NCBI GenBank assembly: GCA_002307035.1
Contig: DBTL01000050.1
Location: forward strand, 1 to 29,642
Length of the DNA: 29,642 nucleotides
Source: Bacteroides sp. UBA1317
GTDB lineage: Bacteria; Bacteroidota; Bacteroidia; Bacteroidales; Bacteroidaceae
Direction of reading: 5' to 3'
Shown here: positions 8,388 to 16,099 of the stretch, piece after piece
Layout: every line of letters begins with the position of its first letter
Position numbering within the stretch: position 1 is the first letter of the stretch
Program-made: the position numbers and the translations under genes
Notes under the pieces: model-generated
What the model was told of the DNA's origin: nothing
The model's database searches: none
Seen by the model: the letters and a program-made list of their open reading frames with translations, nothing else

Positions 8388-9106
8388 AACGATTATCATT
8401 CCTTTTGCTATTTACTTTGTTGGCTTTCTATGTCTTTGGACAAGAAAAAACAAGTAAAACTCCTAATGATCGAAAAGTAAATTTCGGTCTAAGGGCTGGA
8501 TTTAACTCCTCCATGTATCTTGTGTCGGAACTCCAGCTAAACGGGCTAAAGATAAATGATACTCAAAATAACTACAAAATAGGATATGTTGGTTCTATCT
8601 TTGCTCGTTTTAATATGAAAAAGCATTTCATACAACCTGAAATTTCTTATGCTGTGAGCCGTTGTGAAATCGAGTTTGATAAACTCGGTTCGCACGATCT
8701 CGATGTAGCCCCCGATTATGCTTTAGTTAATTCAAGCATTCATAGCCTGGAAATACCTCTACTATATGGCTATAACATCGTAAAGAAAGGCCCGTATGGC
8801 ATGTCTGTTTTCATCGGCCCCAAGCTCAGATACTTATGGAATAAACAAAATGATATTACTTTTGAAAACTTTGATCAGGAAAGTGTCAAAGAAGAACTTT
8901 ATCCTTTCAATATTAGCGGAGTGCTTGGCGTAGGGGTAAATATCTCCAATCTCTACTTTGATTTCCGTTACGAAATAGGCATGCGTAACATCTCAAAATC
9001 AGTGACTTATGATGGCACAGCTTCTACTAACAATGAAGAAGTGACACCTATTATATTCAAAAGAAGAGACATTGCACTTAGTTTTTCTTTAGGGCTAATC
9101 TTTTAA
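8384..9106 (+). CDS. PorT-like outer-membrane beta-barrel protein
   Basis: This 240-residue protein has a signal peptide (core about 4-18, ending FGQ) followed by repeated amphipathic strands, such as VNFGLRAGFNSSMYL, FIQPEISYAV, GMSVFIGPKLRYLW and NLYFDFRYEIGM. It ends in a strand finishing with Phe (LSFSLGLIF), typical of outer-membrane barrels. The size and strand pattern resemble PorT of Porphyromonas, a type IX secretion component. No other type IX genes are nearby, so in this organism the protein may do another job. It overlaps the flavin reductase gene by four bases and ends the pyr unit. Confidence 0.8.
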   Translation: MKRLSFLLLFTLLAFYVFGQEKTSKTPNDRKVNFGLRAGFNSSMYLVSELQLNGLKINDTQNNYKIGYVGSIFARFNMKKHFIQPEISYAVSRCEIEFDKLGSHDLDVAPDYALVNSSIHSLEIPLLYGYNIVKKGPYGMSVFIGPKLRYLWNKQNDITFENFDQESVKEELYPFNISGVLGVGVNISNLYFDFRYEIGMRNISKSVTYDGTASTNNEEVTPIIFKRRDIALSFSLGLIF

Positions 9107-9165
9107 AATGAAAGAAAAATCTCATTTATTCCAATAAATTCCGTGCGTTTATTATTCTTTTTCTA

Positions 9166-9173
9166 TAAATTTG
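9166..9173 (+). promoter_or_regulatory. -7 box for glyA
   Basis: TAAATTTG matches TAnnTTTG exactly and lies 54 bases before the glyA ATG. The expected -33 zone (about 9140-9150) has no clear TTG. The 121-base gap after the PorT-like gene fits separate transcription of glyA. Confidence 0.55.
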
Positions 9174-9227
9174 TGCGCTTAATAAAGAATCTCGAATAAG
9201 TACTTATTTATCTTATCTACAAAAAGA

Positions 9228-10508
9228 ATGAAAAGAGACGATTTAATTTTCGATATTATCGAAAAAGAGCATCAACGTCAACTCAAAGGTATCGAGTTGA
9301 TAGCATCTGAAAACTTCGTTAGTGATCAAGTAATGCAGGCAATGGGTTCCTGCCTAACCAACAAATATGCCGAAGGGTATCCCGGGAAACGCTATTATGG
9401 AGGTTGCGAGGTAGTAGACCAAAGTGAACAAATTGCCATCGATCGTTTAAAAGAAATCTTTGGAGCAGAATGGGCAAACGTACAACCACACTCGGGTGCA
9501 CAAGCCAATGCTGCTGTTTTCTTAGCAGTTCTTAACCCTGGCGACAAATTCCTTGGGCTAAATCTCTCTCATGGCGGACATTTATCTCACGGTTCATTGG
9601 TTAATACTTCGGGCATTATCTATACTCCATGTGAATACAATGTAAAACAGGAAACAGGAAGAGTAGACTATGACCAAATGGAGGAAGTGGCCTTACGTGA
9701 AAAACCTAAAATGATTATTGGTGGTGGTTCTGCTTACTCTCGTGAATGGGATTACAAACGCATGCGTGAAATTGCTGATAAAATAGGTGCAATCTTAATG
9801 ATAGACATGGCTCACCCCGCCGGACTTATTGCTGCCGGTTTACTTGACAACCCGCTGAAATATGCACATATCGTTACATCTACAACACATAAAACGCTTC
9901 GTGGCCCTCGTGGAGGTGTTATCCTCTTAGGTAAAGACTTCCCCAATCCTTGGGGAAAAACTACTCCAAAGGGAGAAATTAAAATGATGTCTCAATTGTT
10001 AGATTCGGCTGTATTTCCGGGAGTACAAGGGGGGCCATTGGAACATGTCATTGCTGCTAAAGCAGTGTCATTTGGAGAATGCTTGCAACCTGAATACAAA
10101 GAATATCAAACACAGGTTAAGAAAAATGCAGCAACTTTGGCTAAAGCATTGATGGATCGTGGATTCACTATCGTTTCAGGGGGTACTGACAACCACTCTA
10201 TGTTGGTTGACTTACGTGCCAAATATCCTGAACTAACCGGTAAAGTAGCCGAGAAGGCATTGGTTGCTGCAGACATCACCGTGAACAAGAATATGGTTCC
10301 GTTTGACAGCCGTTCTGCTTTCCAAACTTCAGGTATTCGTCTGGGTACTCCAGCCATCACTACCCGTGGTGCTAAGGAAGACTTGATGCTGGAAATTGCA
10401 GAGATGATAGAAACCGTTCTCTCTAATCCGGAAGACGAAAAGATTATCGCTCAAGTTCGCGCACGTGTTAATAAGACAATGGAAAAATATCCTTTGTTTG
10501 CCTATTAA
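9228..10508 (+). CDS. glyA: Serine hydroxymethyltransferase
   Basis: This cytosolic PLP enzyme interconverts serine plus tetrahydrofolate with glycine plus 5,10-methylene-tetrahydrofolate and so feeds one-carbon units to purine, thymidylate and methionine synthesis. The 426 residues match the bacterial family. Visible marks are ELIASENF (23-30), YAEGYPGKRYYGG (47-59), the AHPAGLIAAG strand after the PLP-contacting Asp (DMAH), and VTSTTHKTLRGPRGG with the Schiff-base Lys at 222. It has its own -7 box and ends 12 bases before a strong terminator. Confidence 0.99.
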   Translation: MKRDDLIFDIIEKEHQRQLKGIELIASENFVSDQVMQAMGSCLTNKYAEGYPGKRYYGGCEVVDQSEQIAIDRLKEIFGAEWANVQPHSGAQANAAVFLAVLNPGDKFLGLNLSHGGHLSHGSLVNTSGIIYTPCEYNVKQETGRVDYDQMEEVALREKPKMIIGGGSAYSREWDYKRMREIADKIGAILMIDMAHPAGLIAAGLLDNPLKYAHIVTSTTHKTLRGPRGGVILLGKDFPNPWGKTTPKGEIKMMSQLLDSAVFPGVQGGPLEHVIAAKAVSFGECLQPEYKEYQTQVKKNAATLAKALMDRGFTIVSGGTDNHSMLVDLRAKYPELTGKVAEKALVAADITVNKNMVPFDSRSAFQTSGIRLGTPAITTRGAKEDLMLEIAEMIETVLSNPEDEKIIAQVRARVNKTMEKYPLFAY

Positions 10509-10520
10509 GACGATAAAATT

Positions 10521-10576
10521 CTATTATAAACTAAAAAGGTGTCCTTTGAGAAGGACACCTTTTTAGTTTATAATAG
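10521..10576. terminator. Perfect 26-bp bidirectional terminator
   Basis: The two 26-base arms (10521-10546 and 10551-10576) are exact reverse complements around the loop TGAG. The GC-rich core AGGTGTCCTT is flanked by A-run and T-run, so it works as an intrinsic terminator for glyA on the plus strand and for the DUF4857-like gene on the minus strand. Confidence 0.93.
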
Positions 10577-10650
10577 TCTATTGTAATTTCCTTCAATCGG
10601 ATGTACAAGAGCTATATATTTAAATGGAATAGTAAACCTTTCTCTATGAT

Positions 10651-11727
10651 TCAAAATCGAGGTTTTACAAAGTTATCCAATTCACCGGTAAAGCTAATGC
10701 GAATAGGGAAGATATAGTTACCTATCTTTTGAGCAAGTGTCTCTTCAACAGTAGGATTCTTCATTGCTTTGATTAACGAAAAATCATCAGAACGCACTGC
10801 AAAATAATTATCTTCTTCTTGACTAGTAATCCGCAAAGTCCAGTCGAACAGATTACCAATAATTGACACAGCTTCTTTTTCAGGATCAAAAGAAGGAATA
10901 GCTACCTTTTTAATTTCATAAGGTGCAGTAAGCACATATAGAGAATAATTCTTATCCGTCATGAGTGCCAATGTTTTACGGCTTTTAAGCTCTGTAATGA
11001 AAAGATGTTTCAATTCGACACCGTGTGGAACATCAACTATACGAACATAAGGACGACCCTTCACCTGCTTTAAATGAAATAACTGCCTGTTGGCATCCAA
11101 TAGTACGTATCCTTCATCATATTCCTTACGAGTAGTAGGGTTTCCTGCTATTTCTATAGCAGGAAAATGAAAACCTTTCTTCCTCAATGCTTCTGTGAAT
11201 AGAGTACTTTTTGCCGATTCAATACTGTTTGTTGCCATATCCACAAATTCAATGCCTTTGTTTGTAATGCGAAATACATCTTTCGGCATTTCCAATTCCA
11301 CACGACCAGACATGGATTCGAGTAACGGATAAAGCCCTATATGTGGTGTATTCAAATCGGTAGGAGCAATTTTGAAAACAAAATTTTCGGTCTGAACCAA
11401 TCGAGGAGTGACTTCTACCCCATTGATAGAATCTGGAAATCGCTCGTCGGACATCAACTGCCGACAATAAAACATCGGAAGAATGCTATCTACTTCATCT
11501 TGTGTATACTTATGCCCCGACAAATCACGTCTGACAACAATTTTGCCTTCTTTCCCATCTTTTCCTTCCTGCTGACCGGTTATCACAAAGTCACCAATTA
11601 TCGAACTATAAAGCACAAAACCTGACTTAGACGATTTGGCGGTAAAGAAGTTGTAGCACCACGGTAGTTGCCAAAGCAAGAGAAAAATAACCGTGAAATA
11701 AAATAATATTTTGCTGAAACGTAACAT
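10651..11727 (-). CDS. DUF4857-like membrane-anchored protein
   Basis: The 358-residue protein has one N-terminal hydrophobic segment (about 6-24) that acts as a membrane anchor or uncleaved signal, followed by a soluble, beta-rich and mostly polar domain that should lie in the periplasm. I recall the Bacteroidales family DUF4857 for such proteins next to ABC transporter genes, but I cannot confirm it here. No catalytic motif is visible. It is the last gene of the eight-gene operon, 41 bases after the permease, and it may be an accessory subunit of that ABC transporter (inference). Confidence 0.72.
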   Translation of the reverse strand: MLRFSKILFYFTVIFLLLWQLPWCYNFFTAKSSKSGFVLYSSIIGDFVITGQQEGKDGKEGKIVVRRDLSGHKYTQDEVDSILPMFYCRQLMSDERFPDSINGVEVTPRLVQTENFVFKIAPTDLNTPHIGLYPLLESMSGRVELEMPKDVFRITNKGIEFVDMATNSIESAKSTLFTEALRKKGFHFPAIEIAGNPTTRKEYDEGYVLLDANRQLFHLKQVKGRPYVRIVDVPHGVELKHLFITELKSRKTLALMTDKNYSLYVLTAPYEIKKVAIPSFDPEKEAVSIIGNLFDWTLRITSQEEDNYFAVRSDDFSLIKAMKNPTVEETLAQKIGNYIFPIRISFTGELDNFVKPRF

Positions 11728-11768
11728 GATTTATTACAATTTACAAATGAATTACTAGAAAATTAAAC

Positions 11769-12440
11769 TCAATCTTGCTTTCCTACTTTGAAACGTGATA
11801 CGGAGAGCCATGACAATGAAGCTGTAAGCAGTGTATAGATCAGCAACCAAGGAAGAAACTGATTGTATGCTTCCGGGGTAACTGAGAGAAAGAAGATGCG
11901 CAACAAAAGCACGCTCATTGTCAGATTAATAATTCTCCGTTTCCATGTAGGTTCCAAACAAATCCATGATACTAGTAAATAAGCAGTGATGCCGGCCAGA
12001 TACCAAGGTACGGCAGTTAGCAAAATGTGTTGTTCCAGTTCAGCTGCTATCACTCCATGCAGGTAAAGGGCCATCAAAAAAAAGTTAGCTGCAAAGCAAA
12101 ACGAAAGCACCAATAATCCATAAAGTAACATTGCTCCAACCATTCGTAACTGCGAATATGGCAGATGCAAAGTTAATTTGAGGCATTTACGTTGCATTTC
12201 AGGCACAAATTGTACCACAGCAAGAAGCATTCCCACTAACAAAGGTATATATTCCAGTAAGTCGATGAAAATAACATCACGAGATAACATTACCTCCCAC
12301 ACATGTTCTGCTCCTTTTAAATCGACTACACGACTAATACGGAGCATACTGTATCCCGCAAAACCAAGTGTAGTGGCAACTGCCAGTAGCAGGTACCATC
12401 TGGTCTTGATCCATTCTTTATAAAATATAGCTTTAAACAT
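11769..12440 (-). CDS. ABC transporter permease, ABC-2-like
   Basis: This 223-residue inner-membrane protein has about six hydrophobic segments (roughly 15-35, 58-78, 102-126, 138-160, 170-187 and 192-210). The start MFKAIFYKEWIKTRWY resembles the cytoplasmic N-terminus of ABC-2 permeases (KEW...). Its gene begins 18 bases after the ATPase gene, so the two form the transporter. Such pairs usually export, confer resistance or remodel the envelope rather than import, and no periplasmic binding protein is encoded nearby. The substrate cannot be inferred. Confidence 0.82.
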   Translation of the reverse strand: MFKAIFYKEWIKTRWYLLLAVATTLGFAGYSMLRISRVVDLKGAEHVWEVMLSRDVIFIDLLEYIPLLVGMLLAVVQFVPEMQRKCLKLTLHLPYSQLRMVGAMLLYGLLVLSFCFAANFFLMALYLHGVIAAELEQHILLTAVPWYLAGITAYLLVSWICLEPTWKRRIINLTMSVLLLRIFFLSVTPEAYNQFLPWLLIYTLLTASLSWLSVSRFKVGKQD

Positions 12441-12458
12441 CTTATTTTATTTATATCA

Positions 12459-13343
12459 TTAATACTTTCCTGTCAATCCGATGAAGGCGTCTTCCAGATT
12501 CACCTTTTCACTATTCAACGCACTATAAGGCACCTCCATTGTCTTGAGACGAGTTTCGACTTCGTCTGCCGGCAAAAAAGAGAATGCCTCCAACGTGTTT
12601 CGAATCAACGTAGGATGATAAAAATCATTCATTGAAGGCAGAGCGTATCCTTCGGGCACAGTAAGTGTGTACTTTCTCACTTCATTCAGCAACTTGTTTA
12701 TAGGTTGCTGAATCAGTATCTTACCATAATCCATGATAATACAATCATCTATCAGCCGCTCCATGTCTTGAATGATGTGTGAAGTCAGGAAGACTGTTTT
12801 GTTTTCCGCCAAGGCATAGTCGCGCAGATAGTCGACAAATAAGCGGCGATAGCCTGGATCTAAACCTAGTGAGAAATCATCCAAGACCAACAATTCTGGA
12901 TTTTGAGCGAGAATAAGTCCCAATGCCACTTGCGAACGTTGCCCGCATGACATGCGAGAAATACGCTGCCCGGGTGCCACCTTTAGTTTATTCATCAATT
13001 CATAATACGCTTCTTTTTTCCATTGAGGGTAAAACGAAGCATAGAATTTCTCAATTTCTTTAATTGTCATAAACTGATACTGAACATGCCCTTCAATAAG
13101 CAAACCGATGTTGCTTCGCAAAGCCGGATCCATGTGTTGTATCTCCTGCCCGAAAATAAAACACTCTCCTGCCCTCGGTTTCAAGTAGCCACTCAGAATA
13201 TTGATGGTCGTTGTTTTTCCCGTACCATTTTTGCCCAAGAGCCCCAGTATTCTTCCTTTGGGCACACTAAAACTGAGGTCTTCATAAATAAGCCTTTTGC
13301 CATAATAGTGCGTCAAGCCTTTACATTCAATGATATTTTCCAT
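12459..13343 (-). CDS. ABC transporter ATP-binding protein with atypical motifs
   Basis: The 294-residue ATPase energises the adjoining permease. Walker A is GKNGTGKT (37-44) and the switch His is in LTSHI (His 189). Other motifs are unusual: the signature reads MSCGQ (131-135) instead of LSGGQ, and Walker B reads LLVLDD (151-156), with Asp 156 where the catalytic Glu normally stands, followed by FSLGLD instead of PTSGLD. The Q-loop position appears to be Glu. A C-terminal extension (about 215-294) is present. I start at 13343, preceded by AAAGGA; an in-frame ATG at 13358 would add five residues. Much longer N-terminal readings would run into the PepSY gene. Confidence 0.88.
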   Translation of the reverse strand: MENIIECKGLTHYYGKRLIYEDLSFSVPKGRILGLLGKNGTGKTTTINILSGYLKPRAGECFIFGQEIQHMDPALRSNIGLLIEGHVQYQFMTIKEIEKFYASFYPQWKKEAYYELMNKLKVAPGQRISRMSCGQRSQVALGLILAQNPELLVLDDFSLGLDPGYRRLFVDYLRDYALAENKTVFLTSHIIQDMERLIDDCIIMDYGKILIQQPINKLLNEVRKYTLTVPEGYALPSMNDFYHPTLIRNTLEAFSFLPADEVETRLKTMEVPYSALNSEKVNLEDAFIGLTGKY

Positions 13344-13381
13344 TGTTCCTTTATTCATAAAATCTTTTAATTCATCAATCT

Positions 13382-13951
13382 TCAAAAGAAAAAGAGAAAA
13401 AGCAGTGGCACCATGATACCTGCCAATAGCTCCACACCTCCTCTGCCCCAAATACCTTTATTACCTTTAAGCATTGCCATACCCGTGATTGTTATCACAA
13501 TAAGTCCGATGGCAAAAGCATCAGCAAAGAATGTCCACCAACTGCCTGGATTGTAGTGCAGACGAGCCATCGCTCCTATCACATAGCGTCGATGTACACC
13601 CTCATACACAGCCTCTCCTGTTTTCAGGTTTACCAGCAAATTAGAACCTCCTTTCAAAAATACCTTCATTACCTCCTGTTCCGGAAAGTAATGCTTGGTG
13701 TAGTTCTCTGTCTCACCCAACGGATGCAGCAATTCCAGTACTGTTTGGCGAGTGATGGATTCTTTAAGCGGCAAAGGCCGATCTATCATATATTCCTTTC
13801 GCTCAATCGTATAATTGGGATTAATACTATCTCTGTGGTTCATCACAATACCCGATATGGCATAAATAAGTAACATTCCCGAAAAGAAGAAAGATAAATC
13901 ACGGTGTATTGCTCTGCTCCATTTACGTAGCAGATTACTGCTGAATTTCAT
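13382..13951 (-). CDS. PepSY-type transmembrane protein
   Basis: This 189-residue inner-membrane protein has three hydrophobic segments (about 19-38, 140-161 and 171-189) and a periplasmic PepSY-like loop between the first two (about 45-120, including the FLKGGSNLLVNLKTGEAVYEG stretch). The segments WSRAIHRDLSFFFSG and LHYNPGSWWTFFADAFA are typical of PepSY-associated membrane helices. His 16, His 39 and His 132 are candidate haem ligands. Related proteins act as inner-membrane ferric-siderophore or flavin-linked reductases, so an electron-transfer role on cargo from the TonB receptor is plausible but inferred. Its start overlaps the end of the upstream lipoprotein gene by 17 bases. Confidence 0.85.
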   Translation of the reverse strand: MKFSSNLLRKWSRAIHRDLSFFFSGMLLIYAISGIVMNHRDSINPNYTIERKEYMIDRPLPLKESITRQTVLELLHPLGETENYTKHYFPEQEVMKVFLKGGSNLLVNLKTGEAVYEGVHRRYVIGAMARLHYNPGSWWTFFADAFAIGLIVITITGMAMLKGNKGIWGRGGVELLAGIMVPLLFLFFF

Positions 13952-14522
13952 AAGCTGAAGCCTCTATGTAATAGAAAGACAGATATTCTTTGCCATTTTT
14001 CGCCTTACGTTTGGCTATCTTAGCACGAAAATTGGCGATTCTACCTTCCGGTGTATTATCTGTTTCGCCACGAACCTTCTTCTCAGTGCTGCATCCAGCT
14101 TCACCATCTCCATGTTTTTCTGCTGCCTGTGCCTTGATCTGTCCTTCCCAATTTTGCAGGTATGCTTCATCAATACGTTCCTCAACAAGTGTACCTGTTA
14201 CACGAACGATACTGTTCACGCATTTCTGATCGAATTTCTCTAGTTTACCACTTTCAATGCGGATGCTTTGCGTATCGTCACTACCCATCAAAAAAATCTT
14301 TCGTCCGCCATGCTTGCAGATATGAGTACAAACGCCTTCTACTGTAACCTCTTCCCCAGACAAGGAGTCAGCATTTGCAAGAAGCGAATCAACTTCCAGA
14401 GCAGAAGATTGTTCCTGTTCGGTTCCACTTCCCGTAGCTGTTTTCTGAGATTTACTGCCACATGAGGCAAAGACGATTGCTACAACAATCGCTGTAGCAA
14501 ATAACATGTAATTCTTCTTCAT
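13935..14522 (-). CDS. OB-fold-like Cys/His-bearing lipoprotein
   Basis: The 195-residue protein has a lipoprotein signal with lipobox FASC (Cys 21). The residues after Cys (GSKSQK) carry no acidic export signal, so it probably stays on the periplasmic side. After a Gln/Glu/Ser linker, residues about 58-125 read like an OB-fold (EEVTVEGVCTHIC, KIFLMGSDD, SIRIESG, SIVRVTGTLVEE). The motif CTHICKHGG gives Cys 65, His 67, Cys 69 and His 71, and further Cys 101, His 137 and Cys 144 follow, so metal or redox binding is possible (inference). A basic region (about 160-180) precedes the C-terminal tail. I do not recognise a precise family. Confidence 0.78.
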   Translation of the reverse strand: MKKNYMLFATAIVVAIVFASCGSKSQKTATGSGTEQEQSSALEVDSLLANADSLSGEEVTVEGVCTHICKHGGRKIFLMGSDDTQSIRIESGKLEKFDQKCVNSIVRVTGTLVEERIDEAYLQNWEGQIKAQAAEKHGDGEAGCSTEKKVRGETDNTPEGRIANFRAKIAKRKAKNGKEYLSFYYIEASAYEIQQ

Positions 14523-14549
14523 TATTTAATTATTAGATAAATATTTTCT

Positions 14550-16079
14550 TTAAAACGCAATCCCGACAGAAGCCATCCATTGGTTTGTTGCTCCATATTC
14601 CTTGTATACTCCATGCTCCCAGTTTATAGAAGCAAAAGCGGTTTTATTACCTGCCAGTAAATAATCATATCTACATGATAGTGACACATGTGCAAAACTA
14701 TCTGACTGATAAGCATAACTATTCAACAGATTCTTCCCCACAGAACTTTGTATATCTAAACCCGTCAACAGTTTCTCGGCTTTTAGATTTGCATGATAGT
14801 CGGCCGTGAATCCCGTTGTCAACAGCGCATGCTTCATCTTAAAAGTTGTATTTGATTGCACCCCTGCTTTCAGTGTTGCCCATTCCATATATCGCTGTGG
14901 ATTTATATACTTAGTTTTTTCCCAACGTATACCAGCAAACGGCAACACGGACCAAGTCATTTTACATTTCTCCGCATCATCAGCTAAGATACCACTCAGC
15001 GTAGCCTCCAACAGGTTATTTGAGTATTGCTTCAAGCTACTGATGATGGGATAAACATTACCTGTAGGATCACCAAAAATGTTTTCAGTTCCTGTTCTGA
15101 ACTTACCAAGTGCAACCAATTTCACACCATAGATAAATGCTTTCTTCGGTTGAAGCCACGCCAGTTCTAGCGCAATACTGTTTTCATCCACCTCTGCAAT
15201 AGGAGCATAATTAATGCTGATTAGTTGCTTAATAAACTCAAAATGATCCGCTTTAACCGAAGCTGACACCCCATTTCGTCGTTGTGGCATCAAGTCAATA
15301 CTCAGCCCAACTCCTTTTCCTTTATAATTAGAGCTAAATTGACTTCCGGCAAAACGGGCATAGTTCATCGCCATGCCCAGCATGTGGTAGACAGAAGTAG
15401 AACCTAAATCACTCATATAAGTAATTTCACTTTTCTGATCATACCTTCGCGCATGCAGAGCCAGTCCCAGATAATAAGCATCTGTCAATGCTCTTGATAC
15501 CCCAATAGTAGCATGCAAATCCGAAATTACATTCTTTGGTCGCGGATCTTTTTGCCGATAGTAAATGGCTGCACGATAATCTAGAGAAGCACCAATGATC
15601 CACTTGCCAAGTGTACGAGCATACCCACCCATAAACGAATATTCTTCTCCATCCATGTCACCGCCAATAGAATCAGCCGTGACATAAGGATAGATGATAT
15701 TGAAATCGGACGTCTCATTCCAAAGTACATTCTTTATATGCTCATCATTATAACCGGCTGCGCCAAACACACGCACATGATCGGAAAGGCGAACGAATGA
15801 TTCCGCTTGAACACCAAAAACGTTCTTTTCATCTCCCTCTTCAGCCAGCGTAGCCTTTCCTCTGTTATCAAGAGTAGCATTTAAAGCCATTGAGGAAAGG
15901 GAAAAATCTTGCAAATAGTATTTTAAAGCCGGATTAGCCCACATCTGGCTTCTGAACTTTTGCACGGGAGATTGGGCCTGAATAATTTTCCGCTCCACAG
16001 TCAGCGTATCTGCTGCTTGAACAACAGATATTCTTACCATAGTGCATAACAAACCGAATATGAAACAACGTAATCTCAT
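14550..16079 (-). CDS. Outer-membrane beta-barrel protein, DUF6850-like
   Basis: The 509-residue protein begins with a signal peptide (about 1-22, ending VQA). It continues as repeated amphipathic strands separated by short turns (YSFMGGYARTLGKWIIGASLDYRA, VGLSIDLMPQRRNGVSASVKA, AFASINWEHGVYKEYG), and ends with Phe (SVGIAF), as barrels inserted by BAM do. I recall DUF6850 for such barrels that follow DUF4876 proteins in Bacteroides. No plug domain or TonB box is present, so it is either a passive pore or a structural partner of the TonB receptor. It sits 20 bases after the DUF4876-like gene. Confidence 0.8.
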   Translation of the reverse strand: MRLRCFIFGLLCTMVRISVVQAADTLTVERKIIQAQSPVQKFRSQMWANPALKYYLQDFSLSSMALNATLDNRGKATLAEEGDEKNVFGVQAESFVRLSDHVRVFGAAGYNDEHIKNVLWNETSDFNIIYPYVTADSIGGDMDGEEYSFMGGYARTLGKWIIGASLDYRAAIYYRQKDPRPKNVISDLHATIGVSRALTDAYYLGLALHARRYDQKSEITYMSDLGSTSVYHMLGMAMNYARFAGSQFSSNYKGKGVGLSIDLMPQRRNGVSASVKADHFEFIKQLISINYAPIAEVDENSIALELAWLQPKKAFIYGVKLVALGKFRTGTENIFGDPTGNVYPIISSLKQYSNNLLEATLSGILADDAEKCKMTWSVLPFAGIRWEKTKYINPQRYMEWATLKAGVQSNTTFKMKHALLTTGFTADYHANLKAEKLLTGLDIQSSVGKNLLNSYAYQSDSFAHVSLSCRYDYLLAGNKTAFASINWEHGVYKEYGATNQWMASVGIAF

Positions 16080-16099
16080 CTTTTGCTTTAGTATTCTTA

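Noticed and set aside
8384..9106. Type IX secretion locus suggested by the PorT-like protein
   Set aside because: No other Por/Gld components and no C-terminal sorting domains are seen in the window.
13344..13451. N-terminal extension of the ABC ATPase by up to 36 residues
   Set aside because: The extra stretch would overlap the PepSY gene and lacks similarity to ABC proteins; the ATP-binding domain begins at the ATG at 13343.
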